A stretch of 64,000 nucleotides of DNA from Gemmatimonadota bacterium (lineage in GTDB: Bacteria; Gemmatimonadota; Gemmatimonadetes; Gemmatimonadales; Gemmatimonadaceae), in NCBI GenBank assembly GCA_016719105.1, contig JADKAQ010000001.1, positions 558,001 to 622,000 of the forward strand, in the 5' to 3' direction. Position numbers and translations under genes: made by a program. The notes under the pieces are model-generated. The model had not been told where the DNA came from. It saw nothing but the letters and a program-made list of their open reading frames with translations, and did not search any database. Positions 19,443 to 30,625 of this stretch are shown one piece after another; positions within the stretch are counted from its first letter, which is position 1; the number at the start of each line of letters is the position of its first letter.

Positions 19443-20193
19443 CATCCCGCACCCGAATTGGCGCGGTGGCCACCTCGTCGTGGCGATCGACGGCCCTGCC
19501 GCCTCGGGCAAGTCGTCGACGGCGCAGTGGGTCGCCGCCGAGCTCGGATTTCGCCACGTCGACTCGGGGGCGCTCTACCGGGCCGCCGCCGCCGCCGCGC
19601 TGCGGAGCGATGTCCCCGCCTCCGAGTGGACACCCAGCTGGGTCCTCGATCAGGCGCGGCACGTCTCGCTCGTCCCCACCGAGACCTCGTTTGCCCCGCA
19701 CATCGACGGCGCCCCCGTCGACGAGGAGATCAGGGGGGCGGAGGTGACGCGGCACGTGTCGCTGGTGGCGCAAATGCAGCTGGTGCGGGGATGGGTGAAC
19801 GCGCAGGTGCGCGAGGTGGCGACGGCTTTCGACGTGGTCTGTGATGGGCGCGACATGGGAACGGCGGTCTTCCCCGACGCCGAACTCAAGGTCTTTCTCG
19901 TCGCCGATCCGTGGGAGCGGGCGCGCCGCCGCCTCGTGCAACGCCTCGGTCGCCGCCCCTCGGACGCCGAGATCGCCGAGGAGACGGATCGCCTGGTGCA
20001 GCGCGACGCCGCCGACGCCACACAGACGGTGCAGGCCAAGGACGCCGTCCTCATCGACACGACGTACCTGACGCAGCCCGAGCAGGTGGAGCGTATCGTG
20101 GCCCTCGCGCGCGCGACCCGGAGCCGTCGCCCTCTGACCCCCATGGAAGGGTCGCCGGCCATCCTCCCCCCGGAGTCGGGGCCGGTCGGCTAG
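19429..20193 (+). CDS. cmk: Cytidylate kinase
   Basis: Phosphorylates CMP and dCMP. The P-loop GPAASGKSS is at about residues 21-29, HVDSGALYRAAA follows at 44-55, and VCDGRDMGTAVFPDAELKVF near 140-159 is the Cmk signature. The protein has 254 residues, with an extra 12-15 residues at the N-terminus and a Pro-rich tail. ATG 19429 overlaps the end of aroA by 14 bases. The aroA-cmk-rpsA order is common in bacteria. Confidence 0.94.
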   Translation: MSPDSIPHPNWRGGHLVVAIDGPAASGKSSTAQWVAAELGFRHVDSGALYRAAAAAALRSDVPASEWTPSWVLDQARHVSLVPTETSFAPHIDGAPVDEEIRGAEVTRHVSLVAQMQLVRGWVNAQVREVATAFDVVCDGRDMGTAVFPDAELKVFLVADPWERARRRLVQRLGRRPSDAEIAEETDRLVQRDAADATQTVQAKDAVLIDTTYLTQPEQVERIVALARATRSRRPLTPMEGSPAILPPESGPVG

Positions 20194-20293
20194 TCGGGCC
20201 GTCGGTCGAGCGCGCGGTTCGACGACGGACTACCGGTCGGACCCGAGTGGTTCACCGGCAACGCAAGTTGGCGCGGGAGCGTCACTTCCACGG

Positions 20294-20323
20294 TTGACTG
20301 GGCGACGCGGGTCCGGCTAAGTT
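20294..20323 (+). promoter_or_regulatory. Probable promoter of rpsA
   Basis: TTGACT at 20294-20299 and TAAGTT at 20318-20323 are 18 bases apart, in the 266-base gap after cmk. It would give a leader of about 130 bases. A clear Shine-Dalgarno (AGGAG at about 20444) precedes the rpsA ATG. Confidence 0.5.
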
Positions 20324-20459
20324 ACGCATTCCCCAAAATCGCCTTCGGCTTCGATCACGGACCGCGCACGCGCTCGTGACCAGCGGGGGGTGGTTCGTCC
20401 CCTTCCATCAACCTCGTCGCGGCGAGCCTAAACATCCGCAATTAGGAGCCACCCTCACT

Positions 20460-22238
20460 ATGTCCGAGCTCGACACCACAGGCATGTCGGTCGTGGAGAA
20501 GCGCAAGGCCCAGAAGGCTGAGCTGCGTCCGCTGGCCAATCGCCGCCCCGAACTGTACGACGAAGACGAATACTCATCTGCCGAGTACGAGCAGATGATG
20601 GAGATGTATAACGGTACGCTCGCGTCGATCGACGAGGGCGAGATCGTGAAGTCGCGCGTGCTTGAGATTCGCGAGAACATGGTCGTCCTGGATATCGGCT
20701 TCAAGTCCGAAGGGACGATCCCGCTCGAAGAGTTCAAGGACATGCCCGACCTCAAGCCGGGCGACGAAGTGGAAGTCCTGCTCGAGCACCTCGAAGACCA
20801 GGAAGGGTCGGTCGTGCTTTCGAAGAAGAAAGCCGACTTCATGCGCGTCTGGGAGAAGATCCGCGTCGCGTACGAGACCGACCAGCCGGTGGAAGGGACG
20901 CTCGTCAAGAAGATCAAGGGTGGCGTGGTCGTCGACCTCATGGGCGTCGACGCCTTCCTCCCGGGTTCGCAGATCGCGCTCCGTCGCGTCCCGAACATCG
21001 ACGAGCTGCTCGGCCAGAAGTACGAGTTCAAGATCATCAAGCTCAACAAGCGCCGCCGCAACATCGTCGTCTCGCGCCGTGTGATCCTCGAGGCCGAGCG
21101 CGCGGGCAAGCGCGAGAAGCTGATGAAGGAGCTCCAGAAGGACCAGGTGCGGAAGGGCGTCGTCAAGAACATCACCGACTTCGGGGCGTTCATCGACCTC
21201 GGCGGCGTCGACGGCCTGCTCCACATCACCGACATGTCGTGGGGCCGCATCTCGCACCCGACCGAGATGGTGCACATCGGCGACGAGCTCGAGGTCAAGG
21301 TGCTCGACATCGACTGGGAGCGCGAGCGCATCTCGTTAGGCCTCAAGCAGCTGCAGCCGTATCCGTGGAAGGACGTCATCGAGAAGTACCCGGTCGGCAC
21401 GCGCGTCGCCGGCAAGGTCGTCTCGATCACCAACTACGGCGCCTTCATCGAGCTCGAGCCCGGCATCGAAGGGCTCGTGCACATCAGCGAGATGTCGTGG
21501 ACCCGCAACGTCCGCCATCCGTCGAAGATCGTCTCCATCGGCGAGACCATCGAGGCCGTGGTCCTCAAGGTCGACCCGAACGAGGAGAAGATCTCGCTCG
21601 GCATGAAGCAGACGGAGCAGGATCCGTGGATGGTGCTGCCGCTCAAGTACCCGGTCGGCACGCGCCTCTCCGGCAAGGTCCGCAACCTCACCTCGTTCGG
21701 CGCCTTCGTCGAGATCGAGCCCGGCATCGATGGGCTCATCCACATCTCCGACATGTCCTGGACCAAGCGCGTCCAGCACCCGTCGGAAGTCGTGAAGAAG
21801 GGTGACACGGTCGACGTCGTGATCCTCAACATCGACGCCGAGAACAAGCGCATCTCGTTAGGCCTCAAGCAGGCCAGCGAGGATCCGTGGCTCCGCATCG
21901 GCGAGACCTATCCGGTCGGCACCGAGCTCCGCGGCCGCGTCGTGCGCCTCATGGAGAAGGGCGTCGTCGTCGACATCGGCAACGATATCGAAGGCTTCGT
22001 CCCGCTCTCGCACCTCCCGGCCGACAAGGCCATCTCCTCCCCGGCCGACGTCTGCTGGGAAGGGATGAACCTCGACCTGCGCGTGGTCGAAGTCGATCCG
22101 ATCCACCGTCGCATCGTCCTCACCGTCACGGCCATTCCGGAAGAGCAGCCGCCCAAGCCGGAGACGCCGTCCAAGATCCACACCGAAGACGGCGACGTCG
22201 TCGGCGAGATCCCGGCGGAGATTCCGACCGAGGAGTAA
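20460..22238 (+). CDS. rpsA: 30S ribosomal protein S1
   Basis: RNA-binding ribosomal protein that helps recruit mRNA. Six S1 (OB-fold) repeats are visible at roughly residues 60-120, 142-205, 227-300, 313-380, 400-470 and 485-560; repeats 3-5 share the pattern GKV...FGAFIE...GLVHISEMSW. The acidic C-terminus (GDVVGEIPAEIPTEE) is short. The total of 592 residues is usual for a six-repeat S1. ATG 20460 was chosen because an AGGAG lies about 12 bases upstream and MSELDTTGMS begins a conserved-looking region. Confidence 0.95.
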   Translation: MSELDTTGMSVVEKRKAQKAELRPLANRRPELYDEDEYSSAEYEQMMEMYNGTLASIDEGEIVKSRVLEIRENMVVLDIGFKSEGTIPLEEFKDMPDLKPGDEVEVLLEHLEDQEGSVVLSKKKADFMRVWEKIRVAYETDQPVEGTLVKKIKGGVVVDLMGVDAFLPGSQIALRRVPNIDELLGQKYEFKIIKLNKRRRNIVVSRRVILEAERAGKREKLMKELQKDQVRKGVVKNITDFGAFIDLGGVDGLLHITDMSWGRISHPTEMVHIGDELEVKVLDIDWERERISLGLKQLQPYPWKDVIEKYPVGTRVAGKVVSITNYGAFIELEPGIEGLVHISEMSWTRNVRHPSKIVSIGETIEAVVLKVDPNEEKISLGMKQTEQDPWMVLPLKYPVGTRLSGKVRNLTSFGAFVEIEPGIDGLIHISDMSWTKRVQHPSEVVKKGDTVDVVILNIDAENKRISLGLKQASEDPWLRIGETYPVGTELRGRVVRLMEKGVVVDIGNDIEGFVPLSHLPADKAISSPADVCWEGMNLDLRVVEVDPIHRRIVLTVTAIPEEQPPKPETPSKIHTEDGDVVGEIPAEIPTEE

Positions 22239-22271
22239 GCGCACGCGGCGTCGATGTCCGACGCGCAGCAG

Positions 22272-22305
22272 CAACGGGCCCCGGCTTTCGAGTCGGGGCC
22301 CGTTG
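22272..22305 (+). terminator. Terminator hairpin after rpsA
   Basis: A perfect 12-base-pair stem, CAACGGGCCCCG with CGGGGCCCGTTG, has a 10-base loop and lies 33 bases past the rpsA stop. No run of T follows, as with other hairpins in this window. Confidence 0.65.
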
Positions 22306-22466
22306 TCCCGCCGCGGCGTCCGTTCGGCCGCCCGTGCGACGTCCCGTTCAGCGACCGGTTGGTACGCTTGGGCGGCGCCGCCGTAGCCTCGCGTGCGGGG
22401 CGAGTGAAACCGGGCCCTGCACGCGGGTTTGGCTCGCGCCCCCATCCACCGCTACCTTATGCGCCC

Positions 22467-24017
22467 ATGAGCATGCGTGAACAACTCGACCTCCTCGCGC
22501 GCCGTCGCGCCGAGTCGGAGCAGGGCGGCGGGCCTGCCCGCATCAAGGCCCAGCACGACAAGGGGAAGCTCTCGGCGCGCGAGCGCCTCGACATCCTGCT
22601 CGACGACGGATCGTTCGTCGAGTACGACCGCTTCGTCACCCACCGCTCCACCGACTTCGGCCTCGACGCCCAGCGGATCTATGGCGACGGCGTCGTCACC
22701 GGTCACGGGCGCATCGACGGGCGCCTCGTCTACGTCTTCTCCCAGGACTTCACGGTGTTCGGCGGCTCGCTCTCCGAGACCTTCGCCGAGAAGATCTGCA
22801 AGGTGATGGACCTCGCGGTGCGCAACGGCGCACCGGTGGTCGGGCTCAACGATTCCGGCGGTGCGCGCATCCAGGAAGGGGTCGTCTCGTTAGGGGGATA
22901 CGCCGACATCTTCCTGCGCAACACGATGGCGTCGGGCGTCGTCCCTCAGATCTCGGCGATCCTCGGTCCCTGCGCGGGTGGGGCGGTCTACTCGCCGGCG
23001 ATCACCGACTTCGTGTACATGGTGCGCGGCTCCTCGTACATGTTCGTCACCGGCCCCAATGTCGTGAAGACGGTCACGCACGAGGACGTGACGATGGAGC
23101 AGCTCGGCGGCGCCGACACGCACGCCGCCACCTCGGGCGTTGCGCACTTCGCCCATGACTCCGAGCTGCAGTCGCTGCAGGCGATTCGTGAGCTGTTCCG
23201 CTACATCCCGCAGAACAACCTCGCCGATCCGCCGCGGGGCAGTGCGCGGGATCCGCGCGACCGTCGCGATGAGGCGCTACTCGACGTCCTCCCCGGGAAT
23301 CCCCACAAGCCGTACGACATCCACGATGTGATTCGGCGCGTCGTCGACGACGGCGAGTTCTATGAGGTGCATCGGGACTTCGCGGCCAACATCGTGTGCG
23401 GCTTCGCGCACCTCGGCGGCTTCAGCGTCGGGATCGTCGCCAACCAGCCGGCGGTCCTGGCCGGGGTGCTCGACATCAACGCCTCGGTAAAGGGCGCGCG
23501 CTTCGTCCGCTTCTGCGATGCGTTCAACATCCCGATCGTGACCTTCGAGGACGTCCCCGGCTTCCTCCCCGGCGTCGCGCAGGAACACGGCGGGATCATC
23601 CGGCACGGCGCCAAGCTCCTCTACGCCTACTGCGAGGCGACGGTTCCGAAACTCACCGTCATCACCCGCAAGGCCTACGGCGGCGCGTACGACGTGATGA
23701 GCTCCAAGCACATTCGCGGCGACTTCAACGTCGCGTGGCCCACCGCCGAAATCGCGGTCATGGGTCCCAAGGGCGCCGTCGAGATCCTCTTCCGGAAGGA
23801 AATCGCCGAGTCCAACGATCCGCAGAAGGCGATGGATGAACGCGTGGCCGAGTACACGTACAAGTTCGCCAATCCGTACGTGGCCGCGTCGCGCGGCTTC
23901 CTCGACGACATCATCGACCCGCGCGACACGCGCCCCCGCCTGATCGATGCGCTGGAGACCCTACAGGGCAAACGCGACAAGAATCCCCCGCGCAAGCACG
24001 GCAACCTCCCCCTGTGA
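22467..24017 (+). CDS. pccB: Acyl-CoA carboxylase carboxyltransferase subunit (propionyl-CoA carboxylase beta type)
   Basis: Carboxyltransferase half of a biotin-dependent acyl-CoA carboxylase, most like propionyl-CoA carboxylase. Conserved blocks are KGKLSARERLDILLD, YVFSQDFTVFGGSL, GAPVVGLNDSGGARIQEG, VPQISAILGPCAGGAVYSPA, VPGFLPGVAQEHGGIIRHGA and TVITRKAYGGAYDVMSSKH. The length of 516 fits the single-chain PccB type. ATG 22467 was chosen as the start; a second ATG lies two codons on. Substrate specificity between propionyl- and other acyl-CoAs is inferred from similarity of pattern only. Confidence 0.9.
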   Translation: MSMREQLDLLARRRAESEQGGGPARIKAQHDKGKLSARERLDILLDDGSFVEYDRFVTHRSTDFGLDAQRIYGDGVVTGHGRIDGRLVYVFSQDFTVFGGSLSETFAEKICKVMDLAVRNGAPVVGLNDSGGARIQEGVVSLGGYADIFLRNTMASGVVPQISAILGPCAGGAVYSPAITDFVYMVRGSSYMFVTGPNVVKTVTHEDVTMEQLGGADTHAATSGVAHFAHDSELQSLQAIRELFRYIPQNNLADPPRGSARDPRDRRDEALLDVLPGNPHKPYDIHDVIRRVVDDGEFYEVHRDFAANIVCGFAHLGGFSVGIVANQPAVLAGVLDINASVKGARFVRFCDAFNIPIVTFEDVPGFLPGVAQEHGGIIRHGAKLLYAYCEATVPKLTVITRKAYGGAYDVMSSKHIRGDFNVAWPTAEIAVMGPKGAVEILFRKEIAESNDPQKAMDERVAEYTYKFANPYVAASRGFLDDIIDPRDTRPRLIDALETLQGKRDKNPPRKHGNLPL

Positions 24018-24099
24018 TGACGTCCTTGACCCGTTCGTGGTGCGCCGGGCCCCAGCGTTCGCTGGCGTGCCCGCCGCGCGCTCACCTGCACGCTCCGTG

Positions 24100-25666
<1,567 letters not shown>

Positions 25667-26896
25667 GTGCTGCAGGCCATCGCGCCCATTGAGTCGATTG
25701 CGGCTGGCGGCGCCGGCGTCGCCCGGGTCGACGGGCTCGTCGTCTTCGTCCCACGCACCGCCCCGGGCGACCTCGCCGAGTTCTCGTACGTCAAGAAGGA
25801 CCGGCTGGGGCACGGGCGCCTGCGGCGACTCGAGGTCTCATCGCCGGCCCGCGTCGCCCCGCGATGCCGCCATTACGAGCGCGATCGCTGTGGCGGGTGC
25901 CAGCTGCAGCACATCACAGGCGAGGCCCAGCGCGACGCCAAGCGGCAAGTCGTCGCCGACGCCTTCGCGCGTATTGCCCGGCGCCCCGTCGCGGTCCCGG
26001 CGGTCATCGCCTCCCCTGCCGAGTGGGCGTACCGCAACAAGCTCACGCTCACCATGCGCCGCCAGGGAGAGCATTGGACCGCCGGGATGCACCGGTGGGA
26101 CGACGTCGATCGCGTCTTCGCCCTCGAGGAGTGCCCCATCACACATCCCCGGGTGGTTGCTGGCTGGCACGAAGTGATGGCCGGGCAGTCGCTCCTCCCT
26201 CGCGCCCCCGAGCTGCGCGGCGCCGTGCGACTCGCCGGCGACTCGCTCGCCTTCGTCCTCGAGGGCGTCTCCGGCTGGCCGCGGGCGCACGCATTCGCCG
26301 AGCGCCTGCCGTCGTTCTCGGGGGTGCGGTGGATCGATCTCGACGGTCGTCCCCACGACGTGATCGAGGCGCCGACGGCACGCCCCACGGCGTCGTTCGA
26401 GCAGGTGAACCCGGCCATGGCCGAGCGACTGCACGCCGACGTTGTGGCGCTCGTGCGTGGGCTCGCCCCGTCGGTGGTGGTCGATGCGTATGCCGGGGCG
26501 GGGGACACGGCGGTCGCGCTGGCGGGCGCTGGGGTGCGGGTCACGGCGATCGAGCTCGACCGGGAGGCGGCCACGCATGCGGCGCGGCGCCTGGCCCCCC
26601 CGTCGACCGCCGTGTGCGCCCGCGTCGAGGATGTGCTCGCGTTGCACCTGCCGGCGGACGTGGTCATTCTCAATCCGCCGCGGGGGGGCGTCGACCCGCG
26701 CGTGTGCGACGCCCTCGAGTCACCCCCCGACGGTGCGCGACCCGCCGCGGTCGTCTACGTCAGCTGCAATCCCGCGACGCTGGCCCGCGACGTTGCGCGC
26801 CTGCCGTCGTATGGCGTGGCGCAGGTGCAACCGTATGACATGTTTCCCCAGACGGCGCACGTCGAAACCGTGTGCCTCCTCGTCCCGGAGAACTGA
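25667..26896 (+). CDS. 23S rRNA/tRNA (uracil-5-)-methyltransferase, RlmD/TrmA family
   Basis: SAM-dependent RNA methyltransferase making 5-methyluridine. The N-terminal TRAM-like region covers about 1-60. A probable 4Fe-4S site is formed by C67, C75, C78 and C156 (CRHYERDRCGGC, EECPIT). The SAM loop is VVDAYAGAGDTAVAL near 268, the PPRGGVDP motif is near 342, and the catalytic nucleophile is C367 in VSCNPATLARD. Target base and RNA cannot be told from sequence. At 409 residues it is slightly short for RlmD. The GTG at 25667 abuts the stop of the biotin carboxylase, and the gene interrupts the carboxylase cluster. Confidence 0.85.
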   Translation: MLQAIAPIESIAAGGAGVARVDGLVVFVPRTAPGDLAEFSYVKKDRLGHGRLRRLEVSSPARVAPRCRHYERDRCGGCQLQHITGEAQRDAKRQVVADAFARIARRPVAVPAVIASPAEWAYRNKLTLTMRRQGEHWTAGMHRWDDVDRVFALEECPITHPRVVAGWHEVMAGQSLLPRAPELRGAVRLAGDSLAFVLEGVSGWPRAHAFAERLPSFSGVRWIDLDGRPHDVIEAPTARPTASFEQVNPAMAERLHADVVALVRGLAPSVVVDAYAGAGDTAVALAGAGVRVTAIELDREAATHAARRLAPPSTAVCARVEDVLALHLPADVVILNPPRGGVDPRVCDALESPPDGARPAAVVYVSCNPATLARDVARLPSYGVAQVQPYDMFPQTAHVETVCLLVPEN

Positions 26897-27397
26897 GTGA
26901 AGTACATCGTCGACGTGAATGGCGAACGCCTCGAGGTGGAGCTCGACGCCGACGGGGTGCGCGTCGAAGGCGAACACGTGCGGGCACACCTCGCCGACGT
27001 GAGCGGGACGCCGATTCATCTCGTCACCATCGGCAACGAACAGCATCGCGTCGCGGCGCGACGGGGCGAGGCGCGGGGAGAGTACGTGCTGTGGATGGAC
27101 GGGTACCGCTACACGGTCGAGGCGCTCGACGAGCGCATGCGCACCATCCGTGACCTCACGAACGCCAGCGCCGCGGTCGGCGGCCCCCGGCCCCTCGTTG
27201 CCCCCATGCCTGGGCTCATCGTGCGCGTCACCGCGGTCGTCGGCGATTCGGTCGACGCGGGGCAAGGGCTCGTCGTGATGGAAGCGATGAAAATGGAGAA
27301 CGAGCTACGAACGACGACTGCAGGAGTCGTGAAAACGGTCCACGTTCAGCCCGGGGTGGCTGTCGAGAAGGGCGCCCTGCTTATAGAGTTCGTGTAG
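26897..27397 (+). CDS. Biotin carboxyl carrier protein of acyl-CoA carboxylase
   Basis: Carries biotin between the carboxylase and carboxyltransferase. The C-terminal 80 residues form a biotinyl domain with the attachment lysine K132 in VMEAMKMEN and the PMPG motif near 103. The first 95 residues (VDVNGERLEVELDADG, HRVAARRGEARGEYVLWMDG) resemble the BT domain found in one-chain PccA-type alpha subunits, so this gene is probably the detached C-terminal half of the alpha chain. The GTG at 26897 follows the methyltransferase stop directly. Confidence 0.88.
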   Translation: MKYIVDVNGERLEVELDADGVRVEGEHVRAHLADVSGTPIHLVTIGNEQHRVAARRGEARGEYVLWMDGYRYTVEALDERMRTIRDLTNASAAVGGPRPLVAPMPGLIVRVTAVVGDSVDAGQGLVVMEAMKMENELRTTTAGVVKTVHVQPGVAVEKGALLIEFV

Positions 27398-27570
27398 GGA
27401 CAGGACCCTCGCCTCACCCCCGCGACGGACGTCCAGCCCCTCGTACGTCGTCAGGCGCGTCGGCCCTCCGACTGAACGAATCGCCGGAGTGACGCGTTTG
27501 GCTACCGTTCCGCGCACGCGCGGCATCCGCGCCGTGAGCGGAGATTTTCCTTTCTCCCCAGGAGAGGTCC

Positions 27571-30500
27571 ATGCAACAAATATCTCGTTGGCGCAGGAGG
27601 CTCTACGTCGCGCTGGCTGGCGTCGTGAGCCTGACGAGTGCCGTCTCGGCCCAGCAGGCCGGTACGGGCTCGGTGAGTGGTGTCATCACCGATCGTGAGT
27701 CGAATCTCCCGATCGAAGGCGCACGCATCGTCGTCACGGGCACCACGCTCGAGACGCAGAGCAACGTGCGCGGCGAGTATCGCCTCGTCGGCGTGCGCCC
27801 GGGTGTGGTGCAGGTCGGTGTCCTTCGCATCGGCTTTCGCGCCGGCGCCGATACGGTGCGCGTGGCCGCGAATGGCACCGCGACGCTGAACTTCGCGCTC
27901 GCGAAGACGGTCACGACGCTGCAAGAACTCGTCGTCACCGGCACGGTCGGGAACCAGGAGCGCCGCGCGCAACCCGCGCAGGTGGCGTCTGTCTCCGCGG
28001 CCGAAATCAAGGAGAACGCGGTCGTCAACAACGTGAGCGACATGCTCCAGTCGCGCGCGCCCGGGATCGCGGTCAATTCCGCGTCGGGAACCGCCGGGAC
28101 GAACCGTACGATCCGCATCCGGGGCGCCTCGTCGATCTCGCTGTCGAACAATCCGATCATCTTCATCGACGGCGTGCGATTCAACGAGGGCACGGTGAAC
28201 CTCGGCCTCAACGGCCAGCTGACCGATCGCCTCAATGACCTCAACCCAGACGACATCGAGAACATCGAGGTCGTGAAGGGACCGGCGGCCGCCACGCTCT
28301 ATGGCGCCGACGCCTCGGCCGGTGTCATCCAGATCATCACCAAGAAGGGACGCGCCGGCTCGAGCTCGTTCCAGCAGACGGTGCGGGCCGAGTACGGCCA
28401 GGTGGACCTCAACTGGGCTCCGCCGGCCAACTACGGCAACTGCACCGCGGCGCTGGTCGCGGCGACCAGCGCCAATCCGCTCTGTCGCGGCAAGGCGGTC
28501 GGGGCGCTCGTGAGCGACAACCCGCTCGTCCGCGAGGGCGGAATCCGGAATGGCTCGGACCAGCTCCTCGGCTGGACGGGACGTGGCGGCGGCCAGAACT
28601 ACGGTTACTTCCTCTCGGTGGGCGCTGACCGCAGCATCGGTACGCTGCCGAGCAACGACTTCAGCCGCTATTCGTGGCGCTCCAACTTCAACTGGATCCC
28701 GAACGCCAAGGTCACGCTCGAAGCCGGCGTCGCGTCGATCCTGTCGCAGGCGATCCTCCCCGACAACGACAACAACATCTACGGGTATCTGGGCGGCTCG
28801 ATGCTCGGCTCGCCGACGACGCGTCGTGATGATGGCGTCGCCTCGCAGAACGGCTGGTTCGGTTTCAACCGCGGTGTCGGTGCGATCGCGGCGATCCAGA
28901 ACCAGCTCGAGACGCGCCGCAACATCCTCAACGCGTCCGCCACCTATCTCCCCACGTCGTGGCTCAAGAGCCGCTTCACGCTGGGTGGTGACCTCCTGAA
29001 CGACGAAGGGACCCGCTTCTTCCCGAAGAACTCCGGTGACGAACTACGGCGGTGACCTCAACCTGGGGAACAACACCCAGACCCGCATCGGGATCCAGCG
29101 TTTCACGATCGACTGGATCAACGACGCCAACAAGTCGTTCGGCAGCGAGAACCAGCTCCAGGTGAACGCATCGGCCGGCTTCCAGGCCATCGCCACCCGC
29201 ACCGACAACGTCGGCGCGACGGGGCAGGGCTTCGTCACCAACTCGGCCAACGTCATCACCAACGCCTCGACCACGTCGGCGAACCAGCAGCGGAGTGACG
29301 TGCGCCAGTACGGCTGGCTGTCGCAGGTGCAGTTAGGCTTCCGCGATCGCATCTTCTTGCAGGCGGGCGCTCGACTCGACGACTTCTCGGCGTTCGGTCA
29401 GGCGACCGATGCCATCCTGCTCCCCAAGGTCGGGCTGTCGTGGGTCGTGTCCGAAGAGAAGTGGTTCCCGCAGACGAGCCTCCTGTCGTCGTTCCGCTTC
29501 CGCACGGCTTACGGCACCACGGGCCGTGCGCCTGGCGCGGGCGCAGCCTTGCAGACGCTGCAGGCGGCACCGTACGCCTCGCAGGTTGGAACCGCGATCG
29601 CCACCGAGGCTGGCGCCGTGCCGCTCAACCCGGGCAACAAGCTTCTCAAGCCCGAGCGCGGAGTGGAGTACGAAGTGGGCTTCGACGCGTCGCTCCTAAG
29701 CGATCGTGCGCGCGTGGAGTTCACCTATTTCCATAAGACGTCGCTTGACCTGATCCTGCAGCCGCAGCTCTCGCCCTCGCTCGGCTTCCAGGCCAATCCG
29801 TTCAAGAACATCGGCGAGGTGCTCAACAGCGGCATCGAAGTCGGCATCACGGCCGACATGCTCCGCATGAAGAACTTCCAGTGGGAAACGCGTGTGAACT
29901 TCAACACGCTCAACAACGAGCTGGTCGACCTGGGCGAAGTGGCGCCGTTCGGGACGCTGAACCGGTTCACCGAAGGGTTCCAGATGGGATCGTTCGTGTC
30001 CAAGCGCATCAAGAACATCAACACGGCGACCAAGGTCGTGACGGTGGCCGACACGTTCGAGGTCGTCGGGAACGCGTTGCCGACGTTCGAGTTGTCGTGG
30101 AGCAACACCTTCACGCTCTTCCGCAACTTCCGCGTCGCGACGCTGATCGACACCAAGCAGGACTTCTACATCTACAACCTCACGGACTACTTCCGCGAGA
30201 CGCAGCTGGTGCGATCGAACCGTCGCCTCGACCCCACGGTCCTGCCGGAGATCGAACGCCTGCGCCGCTACGGCAACCCGACCGCTGGCCAGCCGGCGTT
30301 CGTCCAGCTCAACGGCACGGGAACGACCGTCGACCAGGCGCGTGATGGCTTCCTGCAGGCCGGCGACTTCGTGCGTTTCCGCGAGTTAGGCGTCACGTAC
30401 AATGTGCCGCCTCGCCTGCTCACCAAGTTCTTCGGCACGCGCACGGCGTCCATCGGCTTCGCGATGCAGAACATCGCGCTGTGGACCGACTACGAAGGGG

Positions 30501-30613
30501 CCGACCCCGAGGTCGTCTCGAACCCGACCGAGGCGTTCGGCGTGGGGCGTACGGACTTCCTGACGCTGCCCAATCCCAAGCGTGCGCTCCTCCGTCTCAA
30601 TCTCTCCTTCTAA
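27571..30613 (+). CDS. SusC/RagA-like TonB-dependent outer-membrane transporter, frameshifted
   Basis: Outer-membrane receptor for large nutrients. It has a signal peptide ending near SAVSAQQ, a carboxypeptidase-regulatory-like domain (GSVSGVITDRESNLPIEGA, about 27-105), a plug domain (LQELVVTG, MLQSRAPGIAVNSASG, IRIRGASSISLSNNPIIFID, VVKGPAAATLYGADAS) and a long barrel ending in RALLRLNLSF with the terminal Phe. The frame breaks at about 29035: dropping one base of CCGG rejoins FFPKNS to VTNYGGDLNLG. The repaired length would be about 1,013 residues. An AGGAGAGG Shine-Dalgarno precedes ATG 27571. The sequence on both sides of the break is intact, so assembly error is more likely than decay. 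Substrate unknown. Confidence 0.85.
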
Positions 30614-30625
30614 CGCGAGATCATC

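Noticed and set aside
27571..30613. Calling the susC-like gene a true pseudogene
   Set aside because: There is one indel only, both halves keep conserved motifs and the partner susD gene is intact.
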